Assembly (NCBI GenBank): GCA_047620505.1
Contig: JBLHKS010000009.1
Span: 14,652-78,651, forward strand
Source: JBLHKS01 sp047620505
GTDB lineage: Bacteria > Verrucomicrobiota > Verrucomicrobiia > Verrucomicrobiales > DEV007
Direction: 5' to 3'
Length of the DNA stretch: 64,000 nt
In this document: one piece after another, positions 43,774 through 52,784 of the stretch
Numbering within the stretch: the stretch's first letter is position 1
Layout: every line of letters starts with the position of its first letter
Program-made: the position numbers and the translations under genes
The notes under the pieces: model-generated
Seen by the model: the letters and a program-made list of their open reading frames with translations, nothing else
Database searches by the model: none
What the model was told of the DNA's origin: nothing

Positions 43774-44397
43774 GGCCGCTGGAGCGCCGTCGAAGAATTC
43801 TACGAGCCCGGTTTCGAGCGAGTACTCCGCGCCGACGACCACCAAACCGTCACGAGCGATCAGGTCCTCAAGAATCGGCGACCCGTGGCGAAGATGATTG
43901 GCTGAAGCCCGAATATTTGCCCGAACCGCTTCGTGCATCAGAGCCTCTGGATCATTCCGGAGCTCCGTGGACAACAGCCCTTCCATCGATGGACGAATCC
44001 GGTCAACGATCGAGCTAAGATTCTTTGAGCGGCTCTCCTGGGGTCGTTCGAGTTGTTCCAGCGTGGCCTGGATCGCGCCGCAACGCGAATGCCCTAACAC
44101 GACCACCAAACGCGTCCCGAAAGCCTCCGCGGCGAATTCCACACTGCCGACCTGGGACGGAGCGACGATGTTTCCGGCGACGCGGATGACGAAGAGATCG
44201 CCTAAGCCTTGATCGAAGACGATTTCGGCGGGCGCGCGGGAGTCCGAGCAGCCCAGAATAATCGCGAATGGATTCTGGCCGTCGACGACTTCGATTCGGC
44301 GGGTCGCGTTGAGCGCGCGATGGTTGGGAATCTCGTCGACGAAACGCCGGTTGCCTTCGCGAAGACGTTTGAGTGCTTCAAATGCGGCGGTGGTCAT
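43765..44397 (-). CDS. Beta-class carbonic anhydrase
   Basis: A 210-residue cytoplasmic zinc enzyme for CO2/bicarbonate interconversion. Zinc ligands Cys50, Asp52 and Arg54 (the C-x-D-x-R of LGCSDSRAP), and His103/Cys106 in LGHSRCGA. VIRVAGNIVAPSQVGSVEFA is the usual middle block. Length is standard. It lies 9 bases from the dxs stop on the same strand, downstream of it, so it may be transcribed with xseB-dxs. Bicarbonate supply for the nearby accBC-coded step is plausible but unproven. Confidence 0.95.
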   Translation of the reverse strand: MTTAAFEALKRLREGNRRFVDEIPNHRALNATRRIEVVDGQNPFAIILGCSDSRAPAEIVFDQGLGDLFVIRVAGNIVAPSQVGSVEFAAEAFGTRLVVVLGHSRCGAIQATLEQLERPQESRSKNLSSIVDRIRPSMEGLLSTELRNDPEALMHEAVRANIRASANHLRHGSPILEDLIARDGLVVVGAEYSLETGLVEFFDGAPAASA

Positions 44398-44406
44398 GAC
44401 CTTGTG

Positions 44407-46323
44407 CTAGGCAACTTCAACGTAAGCCGGTGCCGGGAGATGCCGGAGCAGTTTTTCAACGGCCGCTTTCGAAGTGATCCCGTGTTTTTCCCGCAGGATC
44501 TCGACTTTGCCGTGTTCGACAAATTCGTCCGGCCAACCGATTCGCTCGACTGCCGTGTGGATGCCGACCGTGTTGAGATGCTCCATGATCGCGCAGCCAA
44601 ATCCATTGGCGAGAACGTGATCCTCAAATGTGCAGATCGCCTTGCATTGGCGGGCGTATTTTTCGATCGCCATGGCGTCAAGCGGCTTGATCCAGCGCGG
44701 ATTAATCAGCGCAACGGAAAATCCAAGCGCTTCCAGCTGCTTCCGCGCGTCATCCGCGACTTCGAACATGTTGCCGAGCCCAAACAGCGCGATATCGGTT
44801 CCGTCCTGAACGACTTCCGAGCGCCCGATTTCCAGCAGCTGCGGATTTTCTTTTGGCTTCGCGCCGACGCCGGCTCCACGTGGATAACGAATTGCACTGG
44901 GGCCAGATTCGTGATTCGTCATCGTCCAAAGCATGTCGATGAACTCGTCCTCGTCCTTCGGTGCCATGAAAATATAATTCGGGACGTGCCGCAGGTAACC
45001 GATGTCAAAAAGGCCGTGGTGCGTCGGGCCGTCGTCTCCGGAAAGGCCAGCGCGGTCCATGCAAAGTCGGACTGGCAGGTTCTGAATGCCGATGTCGTGA
45101 ATCAGCATGTCGTAGGCCCGCTGCATGAAGGTCGAGTAGATCGCGAGGAACGGTTTCAGGCCCATCGTCGCCTGACCGGCAGCGAAAAGCGCGGCGTGCT
45201 CCTCGGCGATCCCAACATCGTAGTAACGCTCGGGAATTTCAGCCTTGAACGTCATCAAGCCGGTTCCGTTCGGCATCGCGCCGGTGATCGCGGTGATCGT
45301 TTCGTCTTTCTTGGCGAAATCCGTGACGGTGCGGGCGAAGAGCTCGGAGAAAGTCGGTTTGCTGGACGGCGGGGTTTCGCCGGTCTCGGTTTTGTAGGGC
45401 CCGAGTCCGTGAAATTTCATCGGATTGCCGAGCGCCGGATCGTAACCGCGGCCTTTCTCGGTGACGATGTGGAGAATCACCGGACCGTCCTCCTGAGCCT
45501 TGAGATGCTCGAAAGTTTTGACGAGCAGCGGCAAATCATGGCCGTCGATCGGCCCGTAGTAACGGAGCCCGAATTCCTCGAACATCATGCTCGGGACAAT
45601 CAGGTTTTTCGCGCTTTCGCCCGCGTTGTGGACGAGCTGACGGACGCGTTTGCCCATGATTTTTTCGACGAACGTCGCCGCTCGCTCGCGCAGCCACGAA
45701 TATGCTGAGCTAGTTTGGAGCGAATTAAAATGGCGAGCGATCGCGCCGACGTTCCGGTCAATTGACCACTCGTTGTCGTTGAGGACGACGATGAATTTTT
45801 TCGTGGTCGTCGCAGCGTTGTTCAGCGCCTCAAAAGTCGGTCCACAGGTGAAAGCCGCATCGCCAGCGACCGCAACGACGTGCTCATCAGTGCCTTTGAC
45901 ATCGCGCGCCGCCGCCATTCCGAGCGCAGCCGAAACCGCCGTTCCCGCGTGGCCGGCTCCGTAGCAATCGTGCTCGCTTTCGGTCCGCAGGAGGAATCCG
46001 TTCAGCCCTTCATAAGTCCGGATCGTCGAAATCTGTTTCCAGCGGCCAGTCAGCATTTTGTGAACGTAGCCCTGGTGGCTGACGTCCATCACGAACTTGT
46101 CTTTCGGTGTTTCGAACACGCGATGAAGCGCGATCGACAGCTCGACGACGCCGAGATTCGGCCCGAGATGTCCGCCGGTCCGCGCGAGCGAATCGATCAG
46201 AGTTTTCCGGATTTTGGCAGCGAGCTTCGGCAGATCTTCCGAAGGCAACTCCTTCAGGTCCTTGGAGTTATCGATTATTGGAAAATCGTCTGGGTCTGCT
46301 TCAGAACAGTCGGATTTCTTCAT
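44407..46323 (-). CDS. dxs: 1-Deoxy-D-xylulose-5-phosphate synthase
   Basis: A 638-residue thiamine-diphosphate enzyme that condenses pyruvate and glyceraldehyde-3-phosphate in the first step of the MEP isoprenoid pathway. ATG 46323. Seen: RTGGHLGPNLGVVELSIALH, VMDVSHQGYVHKML, the TPP motif GDAAFTCGPTFEALNNA, the glutamate of YYDVGIAEEHAALFAAG and MDRAGLSGDDGPTHHGLFD. It overlaps the end of xseB by 23 bases, a common dxs context. A one-mismatch palindrome at 44833. Confidence 0.96.
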   Translation of the reverse strand: MKKSDCSEADPDDFPIIDNSKDLKELPSEDLPKLAAKIRKTLIDSLARTGGHLGPNLGVVELSIALHRVFETPKDKFVMDVSHQGYVHKMLTGRWKQISTIRTYEGLNGFLLRTESEHDCYGAGHAGTAVSAALGMAAARDVKGTDEHVVAVAGDAAFTCGPTFEALNNAATTTKKFIVVLNDNEWSIDRNVGAIARHFNSLQTSSAYSWLRERAATFVEKIMGKRVRQLVHNAGESAKNLIVPSMMFEEFGLRYYGPIDGHDLPLLVKTFEHLKAQEDGPVILHIVTEKGRGYDPALGNPMKFHGLGPYKTETGETPPSSKPTFSELFARTVTDFAKKDETITAITGAMPNGTGLMTFKAEIPERYYDVGIAEEHAALFAAGQATMGLKPFLAIYSTFMQRAYDMLIHDIGIQNLPVRLCMDRAGLSGDDGPTHHGLFDIGYLRHVPNYIFMAPKDEDEFIDMLWTMTNHESGPSAIRYPRGAGVGAKPKENPQLLEIGRSEVVQDGTDIALFGLGNMFEVADDARKQLEALGFSVALINPRWIKPLDAMAIEKYARQCKAICTFEDHVLANGFGCAIMEHLNTVGIHTAVERIGWPDEFVEHGKVEILREKHGITSKAAVEKLLRHLPAPAYVEVA

Positions 46324-46666
46324 CTTGGTCTGGGCGCGCGGCGGCAGGAGCCGACTTGCGAGTCTTCGGTTTGGGCTTGGAGGCGGCCTCAGCAGCTGCT
46401 GGGACCTCGGACGCATCGAAGTCTTCGAGTTCGACCTCCTTGGAGCTTACGCCTGAGGCGATCCGTTCGATGCGTTGCTCGGCTTCGTCAATGCGCGATT
46501 GGCAGGTTTTAAGAAGTTGGTTTCCGCGTTCGTAGCTCTGGATAAGCTGGTCAAGCGGGAGCTGATCGGACTCCATCTGGCCGACGATTCGCTCGAGATC
46601 TTCGATTGCTGCCTCGAAGGGAATTTCCGGCGCGGAATCCGGTTTGGCTTTCGTGGCTTTGCCCAT
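46301..46666 (-). CDS. xseB: Exodeoxyribonuclease VII small subunit
   Basis: A 121-residue subunit that joins XseA to degrade single-stranded DNA. The conserved core is PFEAAIEDLERIVGQMESDQLPLDQLIQSYERGNQLLKTCQ (shown here only to name it by its blocks LERIV.. and YERG..LL..C). A long Lys/Ala/Pro-rich C-terminal tail (about residues 80-121) is unusual and holds the perfect palindrome at 46390 as Ala-Ala-Ala. It overlaps dxs, so the two are translated from one message. xseA is not in the window. Confidence 0.92.
   Translation of the reverse strand: MGKATKAKPDSAPEIPFEAAIEDLERIVGQMESDQLPLDQLIQSYERGNQLLKTCQSRIDEAEQRIERIASGVSSKEVELEDFDASEVPAAAEAASKPKPKTRKSAPAAARPDQDEEIRLF
46390..46401. repeat. 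Iterated palindrome, perfect
   Basis: Flanks T...G. PAAAE on the minus strand in the non-conserved tail of XseB. Confidence 0.85.
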
Positions 46667-46766
46667 GAGAGGGTGAAAAGAGGATTACTCGGTTAGCGCG
46701 TCGACCATTTCAAGAGAATTGGGCGCGGGGATATTCGTGATGTCAGGATATTTCTTTGCATACGGA

Positions 46767-47228
46767 TCAACTGACTTCGTAGATCTTCAATTTCGGAATT
46801 TCCAGCTCGTCGCCAGCTCGTTTTCCCAGCAGCTGCTGAGCGAGCGGTGCCTCGGGAGTCAGCACGGTCAATTCGCAGCCTTCGTGTTCGGTGACGAGAC
46901 CGCCGCCGCGCGGTGCGATGAGGTAAAAAACGAGTTCGCCGTCCAGATCACCTTCAACGAGGGCACCGAGGTCGATCGGGTCGGTCTCTTCAAAAGCGGG
47001 GAGTTCAAGAGTTTCGAACAACTCGACCGCTTCGGCGAGTTCGCGCGCCTTTTCGGCTTGCCCGGACGCAAGGTAGGAGGCCTCGAGCGCGCGGGTGTCG
47101 TACTTGCTTTCCGCTTGGTTGTCCTGGTCGGTCGCGTAGGACTCAGCCAACTGAGCAGCTGCCAGCATCCGCTCGAACTGACTGCGGAGTTCTTTGTAGA
47201 TTTTGGCGACTATTTTCGGCTTTTCCAT
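46767..47228 (-). CDS. GreA/GreB-family transcription factor-like protein
   Basis: A 153-residue protein. The N-terminal half is a charged helical region (KIVAKIYKELRSQFERMLAAAQ ... LEASYLASGQAEKARELA), like the coiled-coil finger of Gre factors. The C-terminal half is the FKBP-like Gre domain, with VFYLIAPRGGGLV and PLAQQLLGKRAGDELEI. Gre factors rescue backtracked RNA polymerase. The typical acidic tip residues of GreA are not clear, so an Rnk/GreA-like regulator is the safer description. A perfect palindrome at 46827 lies in the conserved LLGK region. Confidence 0.82.
   Translation of the reverse strand: MEKPKIVAKIYKELRSQFERMLAAAQLAESYATDQDNQAESKYDTRALEASYLASGQAEKARELAEAVELFETLELPAFEETDPIDLGALVEGDLDGELVFYLIAPRGGGLVTEHEGCELTVLTPEAPLAQQLLGKRAGDELEIPKLKIYEVS
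46827..46838. repeat. Iterated palindrome, perfect
   Basis: Flanks C...A. QQLL on the minus strand in the Gre-like protein. Confidence 0.85.
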
Positions 47229-47333
47229 GTTCCTCAGAACCGATAAACGTCGGAAACGGCTTGGTTCAATTTTTTTTGAACTTTATTCAATTCATTTTGA
47301 CATGAGAGGCCGCCTGCGATACCGAGAGCGGCT

Positions 47334-47897
47334 ATGCCGACGGCTTCAGACGAGTCTCGAAAAATCGCGGACACGGGTCCGGCGACTCGGAGTTCGGAGC
47401 CGGTGATCTCTGAAGTCGAGACCAAGATCGTCGATTTTTTCGTGCAGCTGACCAAGCTTCTGGCGATTCCGAAATCAGTCGGCGAAATTTACGGCATCCT
47501 TTTCGCTTCTCAGAAGCCACTTTCGGTCGCCGAAATCACCACGAAACTCGGGATTTCGAAGGCGACGGCCAGCTACGCGCTGCGCTTTCTCGGAAACATC
47601 AACGCGATCGCTGTCAGCAAAGAATTCGGCAACCGCTCGGACCTTTTCACAGCGGAAACCTCCGTGCGGAAGCTCGCATTCGGGTTCCTCAGCGAGCGAG
47701 TCGAACCCTTTATCGAGGAGCGCAACGGCGATCTCGAAACGCTGAACGAAATGAGCGAAGAATTGCCCGAAAGCGACGCAGATGCCGTTGAAGAAAAGGA
47801 CTTTCTGATGGCGCGCGTCAAGATGCTGACCGGTTGGCAGCGCAACGCCCGCCAGTTGATGCCGTTGGTTCAGGGTTTTTCGGAATTTTCCTCGTGA
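47334..47897 (+). CDS. GbsR/MarR-like HTH transcriptional regulator
   Basis: A 187-residue DNA-binding protein. The winged helix-turn-helix (about residues 40-95) reads SVGEIYGILFASQKPLSVAEITTKLGISKATASYALRFL, with the GbsR-type lead-in. A helical C-terminal part follows that probably dimerises. Placed at the border of the polysaccharide region and pointing into it. In other bacteria such regulators govern osmoprotectant or exopolysaccharide genes. Control of the downstream glycan genes is inference. Divergent from the Gre-like gene. Confidence 0.85.
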   Translation: MPTASDESRKIADTGPATRSSEPVISEVETKIVDFFVQLTKLLAIPKSVGEIYGILFASQKPLSVAEITTKLGISKATASYALRFLGNINAIAVSKEFGNRSDLFTAETSVRKLAFGFLSERVEPFIEERNGDLETLNEMSEELPESDADAVEEKDFLMARVKMLTGWQRNARQLMPLVQGFSEFSS

Positions 47898-48044
47898 CAC
47901 GTTCCGGTTTTCGCCGGACAACCAGCCCGATCTCGTGATCTGGGAGCTGCAACAGATTCAAACTCGACTGATTGGTTTCGGCGGCAAAACGGCCCCGAAT
48001 GACCAAGGGCGGCAGCGTTTCGAGGACTCGCGAATCAAAATTTC

Positions 48045-49160
48045 ATGAGCAACGATATTAAAGTAGAAGTTCTGGGTGCCGGATCGATCGGCAATCACTT
48101 GGCCCACGCTTGCCGGAACAAGGGCTGGAGCGTCCGGATGTCGGACCTCGATCCGGCGGCTTTGGAGCGGACGCGGACGGAAATTTATCCGGAGCGCTAC
48201 GGAAGCTGGGACGAGGGGATCGAGCTGCGGGTTGCGGACGGAAATCTGGACATCGGCGATGCTGACCTGGTGATCATCGGGACTCCGCCGGACAGTCACT
48301 CGAAGCTGATTTTGGATTCGCTGAAAAGCGGGAATCCGAAGGTGATCCTGGTCGAAAAGCCGCTCGCGACGCCGGATTTGAAAGGTTGCGCGGAGGTCTG
48401 GAAGGCCGCGAACGAGAGCGATTGCACGGTGCTCGTCGATTACAATCATACGGCGACGCCGAACACCGAATTTGCCGAGCAGCTGCTGGCTGGCGATTCG
48501 CTCGGAACGCCGCGGACGATCCAGGTTCGCTGGATCGAGCATTGGGGCGGAATTTACAAAGCGCATCCGTGGTTGTCGGGGCCGGCAGCGACGTATTTGG
48601 GGTTTTCGAGCCGCGGCGGCGGAGCTTGCGGTGAGCATTCGCATGGAATCAATATTTGGCAGCATTTTGCGAAACGCGCCGGTGCCGGGCGGGTCGTCGA
48701 GGTCTCTGCAATGCTGGATCAGGTGTCTGAAGGCGGCGCTGATTACGATCGCGTTTGCCAGTTGAATCTGCGGGCGGAATCCGGCTTGTGCGGTTTTGTC
48801 GTTCAGGACGTCGTGACCGATCCGGCAGTGAAAAGCGTCAGATTTCAGGGCGAAAGCGGCTTCTTTGAGTGGCACGCGAATTTCGAAAGCGGGTTCGATG
48901 CTGTGATTCACGGCGACGCGGCGAAGCAGGAAACCGAGCGGTTCGCGAAAGGGCGGCCCGACGATTTTAAGGGAATGATCGAACAAGTTGGCCGATTGAT
49001 TTCCGGCGAGTTGAGCCCGGACAATGCTGTCGGGAAACTGGAGGACGGCTTGGAGACGATGTTGGTGATCGCAGCTGCTTTCGAATCGCAGAAAACAGGA
49101 AAAACGATCAAAATTGATTATAGCCAAGGCTTTTCCGCCGCGGCCCTGACACAGGTTTAA
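48045..49160 (+). CDS. Gfo/Idh/MocA-family oxidoreductase
   Basis: A 371-residue NAD(P)-dependent sugar oxidoreductase. N-terminal Rossmann motif VEVLGAGSIGNHLA, ADLVIIGTPPDSH and the catalytic-lysine motif VEKPLAT, followed by the C-terminal substrate domain (VDYNHTATPNT). In nonulosonate and other surface sugar clusters these enzymes oxidise or reduce nucleotide or amino sugars. Located 11 bases before the NeuB-cupin gene, so probably co-transcribed with it and part of the same sugar pathway. Confidence 0.9.
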   Translation: MSNDIKVEVLGAGSIGNHLAHACRNKGWSVRMSDLDPAALERTRTEIYPERYGSWDEGIELRVADGNLDIGDADLVIIGTPPDSHSKLILDSLKSGNPKVILVEKPLATPDLKGCAEVWKAANESDCTVLVDYNHTATPNTEFAEQLLAGDSLGTPRTIQVRWIEHWGGIYKAHPWLSGPAATYLGFSSRGGGACGEHSHGINIWQHFAKRAGAGRVVEVSAMLDQVSEGGADYDRVCQLNLRAESGLCGFVVQDVVTDPAVKSVRFQGESGFFEWHANFESGFDAVIHGDAAKQETERFAKGRPDDFKGMIEQVGRLISGELSPDNAVGKLEDGLETMLVIAAAFESQKTGKTIKIDYSQGFSAAALTQV

Positions 49161-49171
49161 CCTACTATATT

Positions 49172-50671
49172 ATGGAGTTACGAGATCTCTTCGTATTCGA
49201 TCTGGCGAACAATCACCAGGGCGACATCGATCATGCGCGCCGAGTCATTGACGGAATTGCCGACGCTGTCGCGAAGCATGGAGTTCGGGGCGCGCTGAAA
49301 TTTCAATTTCGGCACCTGGATACGTTCATTCATCCGGATTTTCGTGAGCGAAAAGACGTAAAGCATATCCCGAGATTCATCGAAACCGCGCTCTCGGCCG
49401 AAGACTACACAGCGCTGGCAACTCACATTCGCGATCGCGGTCTTTACACGATGTCGACGCCGTTCGACGAGACTTCAGTCGGCTTGTTGATGAATCTCGA
49501 TTTGGACATCATCAAAATTGCGAGCTGTTCGGCCCAGGATTGGCCGCTTCTCGAAAGAGTTTGTGAGGAGGACAAACCGATCGTGGTTTCGACCGCCGGC
49601 CTCAGCATGAGCAAGATTGATGCGTTGGTGAATTTCCTGCGCGAGCGTAAGCGAAATTTCGCCGTGATGCACTGCGTCGCGATCTACCCGACGCCCGCCG
49701 ACCAGCTCCAACTTAACCAGATTGCGCTCCTTCGAAATCGCTTCCCTGAAGTACCGATTGGTTGGTCAACTCACGAGGATCAAGATGCGACACAGCCAGT
49801 TCAGATCGCGCTCGGAATGGGTGCTGAGCTTTTCGAGCGACATGTCGGTTTGGGCACCGAGGAATATTCGCTGAACAAGTATTCATCAAGCCCAGAACAG
49901 GCGGATCGATGGATCGCAGCCTACGTCGAAGCCCGGGCGATGTGTGGATCGAAAGGACGCATGCCGGCTCCACTCGCCGAGACCGAGTCTCTCCAGAGTC
50001 TACAACGCGGCGTCTACGCAAAGCGGGATATCGCCGAAGGAGAAGCGCTCGGTCGAGACGACGTGTTTTTCGCGATGCCGTTTCAAGATGGACAGCTTTC
50101 GAGCGGCCTCTGGCGCGTCGATTCCAAAGCCGATAAGGCCTATGCCAAGGACGCTCCGATCTCGGACGCACTCGCTGACTACGAACCGAGCGACCAGCAG
50201 CTGCTGGATCAGATCATGGTTCAAGTCCATGGCCTTCTCAATCAAGCAAGGATCGTTGTAGGCAAAGGAAGCGGGATCGAATTGTCTCATCATTACGGCT
50301 TGGAGAGGTTTCGCGAATTCGGTTGCGCGTTGATCGATTGCGTAAATCGCACCTACTGTAAGAAGATTATCATAATGCTTCCGCGCCAGAAGCATCCCTA
50401 CCACTTTCACAAAAAGAAGGAGGAAACGTTTCAGCTTTTACATGGCGATATCGAGGTCGAATTGGATGGCGAGCGCCACACAATGGAAATTGGCGATACG
50501 CTGCTGATCAAGCCGGGTGCCTGGCATAAGTTTCATACGTTGCACGGAGCGATCTTCGAAGAGGTCTCGACCACGCATTACAATGATGATTCGTTCTATG
50601 AAGACGAACGGATTGCCAAGCGCCCTCGGGAACACCGAAAGAGCGTCATCCGGCCTGCCGCACAGGTTTAA
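49172..50671 (+). CDS. NeuB-like nonulosonate synthase with SAF and cupin domains
   Basis: A 499-residue fusion. The N-terminal NeuB TIM barrel (about 1-260) has FDLANNHQGDI, ALKFQF, TMSTPFDETSVGLL, IIKIASCSAQDWPL, VVSTAGLS, HCVAIYPTP and GWSTHED; it condenses phosphoenolpyruvate with a hexosamine-type sugar. An SAF/antifreeze-like domain follows (about 270-335, QSLQRGVYAKRDIAEGEAL). Residues 340-490 form a cupin with HHYGLE and RQKHPYHFHKKKEETFQLLHG, resembling D-lyxose isomerase-like cupins. The fusion suggests substrate supply and condensation in one protein. Product unknown. Perfect palindrome at 50195. Confidence 0.9.
   Translation: MELRDLFVFDLANNHQGDIDHARRVIDGIADAVAKHGVRGALKFQFRHLDTFIHPDFRERKDVKHIPRFIETALSAEDYTALATHIRDRGLYTMSTPFDETSVGLLMNLDLDIIKIASCSAQDWPLLERVCEEDKPIVVSTAGLSMSKIDALVNFLRERKRNFAVMHCVAIYPTPADQLQLNQIALLRNRFPEVPIGWSTHEDQDATQPVQIALGMGAELFERHVGLGTEEYSLNKYSSSPEQADRWIAAYVEARAMCGSKGRMPAPLAETESLQSLQRGVYAKRDIAEGEALGRDDVFFAMPFQDGQLSSGLWRVDSKADKAYAKDAPISDALADYEPSDQQLLDQIMVQVHGLLNQARIVVGKGSGIELSHHYGLERFREFGCALIDCVNRTYCKKIIIMLPRQKHPYHFHKKKEETFQLLHGDIEVELDGERHTMEIGDTLLIKPGAWHKFHTLHGAIFEEVSTTHYNDDSFYEDERIAKRPREHRKSVIRPAAQV
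50195..50206. repeat. Iterated palindrome, perfect
   Basis: Flanks C...G. QQLL in the NeuB-cupin fusion, at the border of its SAF and cupin domains. Confidence 0.85.
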
Positions 50672-51393
50672 TGCTCGAGCAGAAAACAGTTCTTGTTGTG
50701 GTTCCCGCACGGGGCGGAAGCGTCGGGATAAAGCTGAAAAACCTTCGCGAGGTCGCCGGACTTTCCTTGGTGGCGATCGCTGGAAGGGTTGTCGCTCAGC
50801 TCGGGTTCGTCGATCGCGCGGTCGTTTCTACTGACGATGATCGGATCGCCGCTGCCGCCGAAGCTGCAGGAATTGGGGCACCGTTTCGGCGACCTGAGGA
50901 TCTTTCTGGAAACCGAATCGCTGACTGGGATGTTCTGCATCAAGCGCTCATCGAAATGGAGCAACAGGACGCGCGCCGTTATGATATCGTCGTCATGCTC
51001 CAGCCGACTTCTCCTTTGCGTACCCCCGAGCAGGTTGAAGCATGCGTAAAAATGCTAATTGAAGGTGAATTCGATGCAGTCTGGAGCGTTTCCGAAACGG
51101 ATACGAAGGGCCACCCGCTCAAGCAGCTGCTGGTTCAGGATTCAGGCGAAATGAGCTACTACGATCCTGAAGGCGCAAAAATTATCGCCCGTCAGCAGCT
51201 GACTCCTGTTTATCATCGGAACGGGGTCGCTTACGCGATTACGAGGGAGTGCATATTAGATCAGAAGAATATCAAAGGTGAGCGATGCGGAGCCTACGTG
51301 ATTGAAGGCCCGATGGCGAACATCGACACAGAAGACGACTTGGAGCGGGCGGAATTGTTGGCCGCGCGGCTCGATCTGCCTTGGCTGAAGTAG
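50671..51393 (+). CDS. NeuA-like cytidylyltransferase
   Basis: A 240-residue enzyme activating a nonulosonic acid with CTP. N-terminal VVVPARGGSVGIKLKNLREVAG departs from the common ARGGSKGI[PR]xKN only by Val for Lys, then VSTDDDRIAAAAEAAG, FRRPEDLSGN, VMLQPTSPLRTPEQVE and NGVAYAITRE. The start overlaps the NeuB-cupin stop by one base. Together with the preceding two genes it forms a compact nonulosonate-type unit. No NeuC-like epimerase is seen. Confidence 0.9.
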   Translation: MLEQKTVLVVVPARGGSVGIKLKNLREVAGLSLVAIAGRVVAQLGFVDRAVVSTDDDRIAAAAEAAGIGAPFRRPEDLSGNRIADWDVLHQALIEMEQQDARRYDIVVMLQPTSPLRTPEQVEACVKMLIEGEFDAVWSVSETDTKGHPLKQLLVQDSGEMSYYDPEGAKIIARQQLTPVYHRNGVAYAITRECILDQKNIKGERCGAYVIEGPMANIDTEDDLERAELLAARLDLPWLK

Positions 51394-51394
51394 A

Positions 51395-52681
51395 ATGAAA
51401 TCGGCGTTGGTCAGTCAACTTATTCGATGGAGCGTCAGGCTGAATCTGCCCGCCTTGACTGCGGTTTTGTTGTGGAAATGCACGCGGCTGCTAGGCTCGA
51501 AAGCGCCCGAAAAGCGAATTCTCTGTGTTCAACGCAGTATCTTTGAGGACGATGTCAAAGCCGTAGCGCAAGTAGATTCCAAATTTCAGTTTGCGCTTCT
51601 CCCGAAATCCCGGCTGAACGACATAATGGAGGTGTTTCTGCAGAAGGATCCACAATTTATAGACTTAACAGAATTCAACTACCATCATGGCTGCTGTGAA
51701 AAATCGCTTTTGCGATATCGAGCCTACCTCGACAAGGTGATCGGCCACTTTCAAAAAAGATGGCCACCTGACGCCCTGTTTTCTGGAAATTTCGGCTACA
51801 AGCAGCAGCAGGAACTGGCCAAGGTATTTGAGGCACGCGGAATTCCAATTGTCATTCTATTTAAGGAAGGATTGGTGCTCCCTGAGCATCTCGACAAGAT
51901 GAGAGAAGCCCTTGTGGATCGAAAGCGATTTCTGGGGAATAAAATTCTCTTTTATAGCGAGCAAATTCAGGATGCGATCTTGAAATCCGATGCATTCGAA
52001 AACTGTGAATTCGAAACGGCTGTGACCGGGATTCCTCGACTTGACCGATTGGCGCATGCACCGAAATCGACCGAAAAGCACTTGGTATTCTATTCCTTCT
52101 ACCCTGAGGACAAATTCCGCTTCTTTGGTCTAAATGAGCAAATTTACAAAGAGGTCTGCGAGAAAGGCCGTCAGTTCCACTTGGAAATTCTACGATTCGC
52201 CGAACGAAACTCCGATTGGCACGTCACGATAAAGACCAAGGCGAACGCAAAGTATTTTAATTTCGTAAGAGACCTTATTGATGCCCGCAGCTCGACTCTG
52301 CAGAACGTTCGCCTAACAAGCAATGACAACGCCGCTGAGCTCCTACTTGACTCATCTGCGATTGCTACTTTTGCATCCACAACCGGATTGGAAGCACTCG
52401 TTGCGGAGCGACTGGTGATCTCCCCAGATTTTGGCGAGTTCTTTGGCGACGAACCCTGGGATTATTTCCGAGACTATCCGGATCTTGTGTGTTACGCGGC
52501 ATCAGCCGAGGACATAGAAGAAGCTTTGAAACAGCCCGCGGCGACCGCCTCCGAGAAGGGGAATTCGAGACGCGATGAGTTTCTTCTAAAGATAATTAAT
52601 GGAGCTGACGGCAAAGCGGGCGCGCGCGTTCTTTCGGAAATCGCGTCCTGTATCGATCAGAGATTCCAGAATGCGGGGTAG
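51395..52681 (+). CDS. Putative polysaccharide GT-B-like transferase, low-GC gene
   Basis: A 428-residue protein not clearly assigned. The C-terminal half has features of CDP-glycerol/sialyl-type GT-B enzymes (DWHVTIKTKANAKYF, LTSNDNAAELLLDSSAIATFASTTGLEALVAERLVI in outline), where SS..ATFASTTGLEAL resembles the nucleotide-binding loop of capsule transferases. The N-terminal half has VQRSIFEDDVKAV. Clearly richer in A+T than its neighbours. None of the iterated palindromes occurs between 51132 and 54209. Both hint at recent transfer. A role in adding the CMP-activated sugar is attractive but unproven. Confidence 0.6.
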   Translation: MKSALVSQLIRWSVRLNLPALTAVLLWKCTRLLGSKAPEKRILCVQRSIFEDDVKAVAQVDSKFQFALLPKSRLNDIMEVFLQKDPQFIDLTEFNYHHGCCEKSLLRYRAYLDKVIGHFQKRWPPDALFSGNFGYKQQQELAKVFEARGIPIVILFKEGLVLPEHLDKMREALVDRKRFLGNKILFYSEQIQDAILKSDAFENCEFETAVTGIPRLDRLAHAPKSTEKHLVFYSFYPEDKFRFFGLNEQIYKEVCEKGRQFHLEILRFAERNSDWHVTIKTKANAKYFNFVRDLIDARSSTLQNVRLTSNDNAAELLLDSSAIATFASTTGLEALVAERLVISPDFGEFFGDEPWDYFRDYPDLVCYAASAEDIEEALKQPAATASEKGNSRRDEFLLKIINGADGKAGARVLSEIASCIDQRFQNAG

Positions 52682-52784
52682 CACCACGGCATGTTTCTGC
52701 TTCGAATGTTTAGATTCGCCGCTGCGCGGTTGAAGTTTGTTTAACTGTTCCTGAAACCGGGCTTGGCGGCGATTCACTAACACT

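Noticed and set aside
44209..45708. 499-codon open frame on the plus strand inside dxs
   Set aside because: Antisense shadow of dxs, no protein-like motifs.
46684..46770. Plausible-looking peptide (VDPYAKKYPDITNIPAPNSL...) on the minus strand between the Gre-like gene and xseB
   Set aside because: No ATG, GTG or TTG start in the frame before the preceding stop. Could be a frameshifted tail or chance.
47903..47918. Hairpin TCCGG/CCGGA after the GbsR-like gene
   Set aside because: Five-base stem and no T tract. Too weak to call a terminator.
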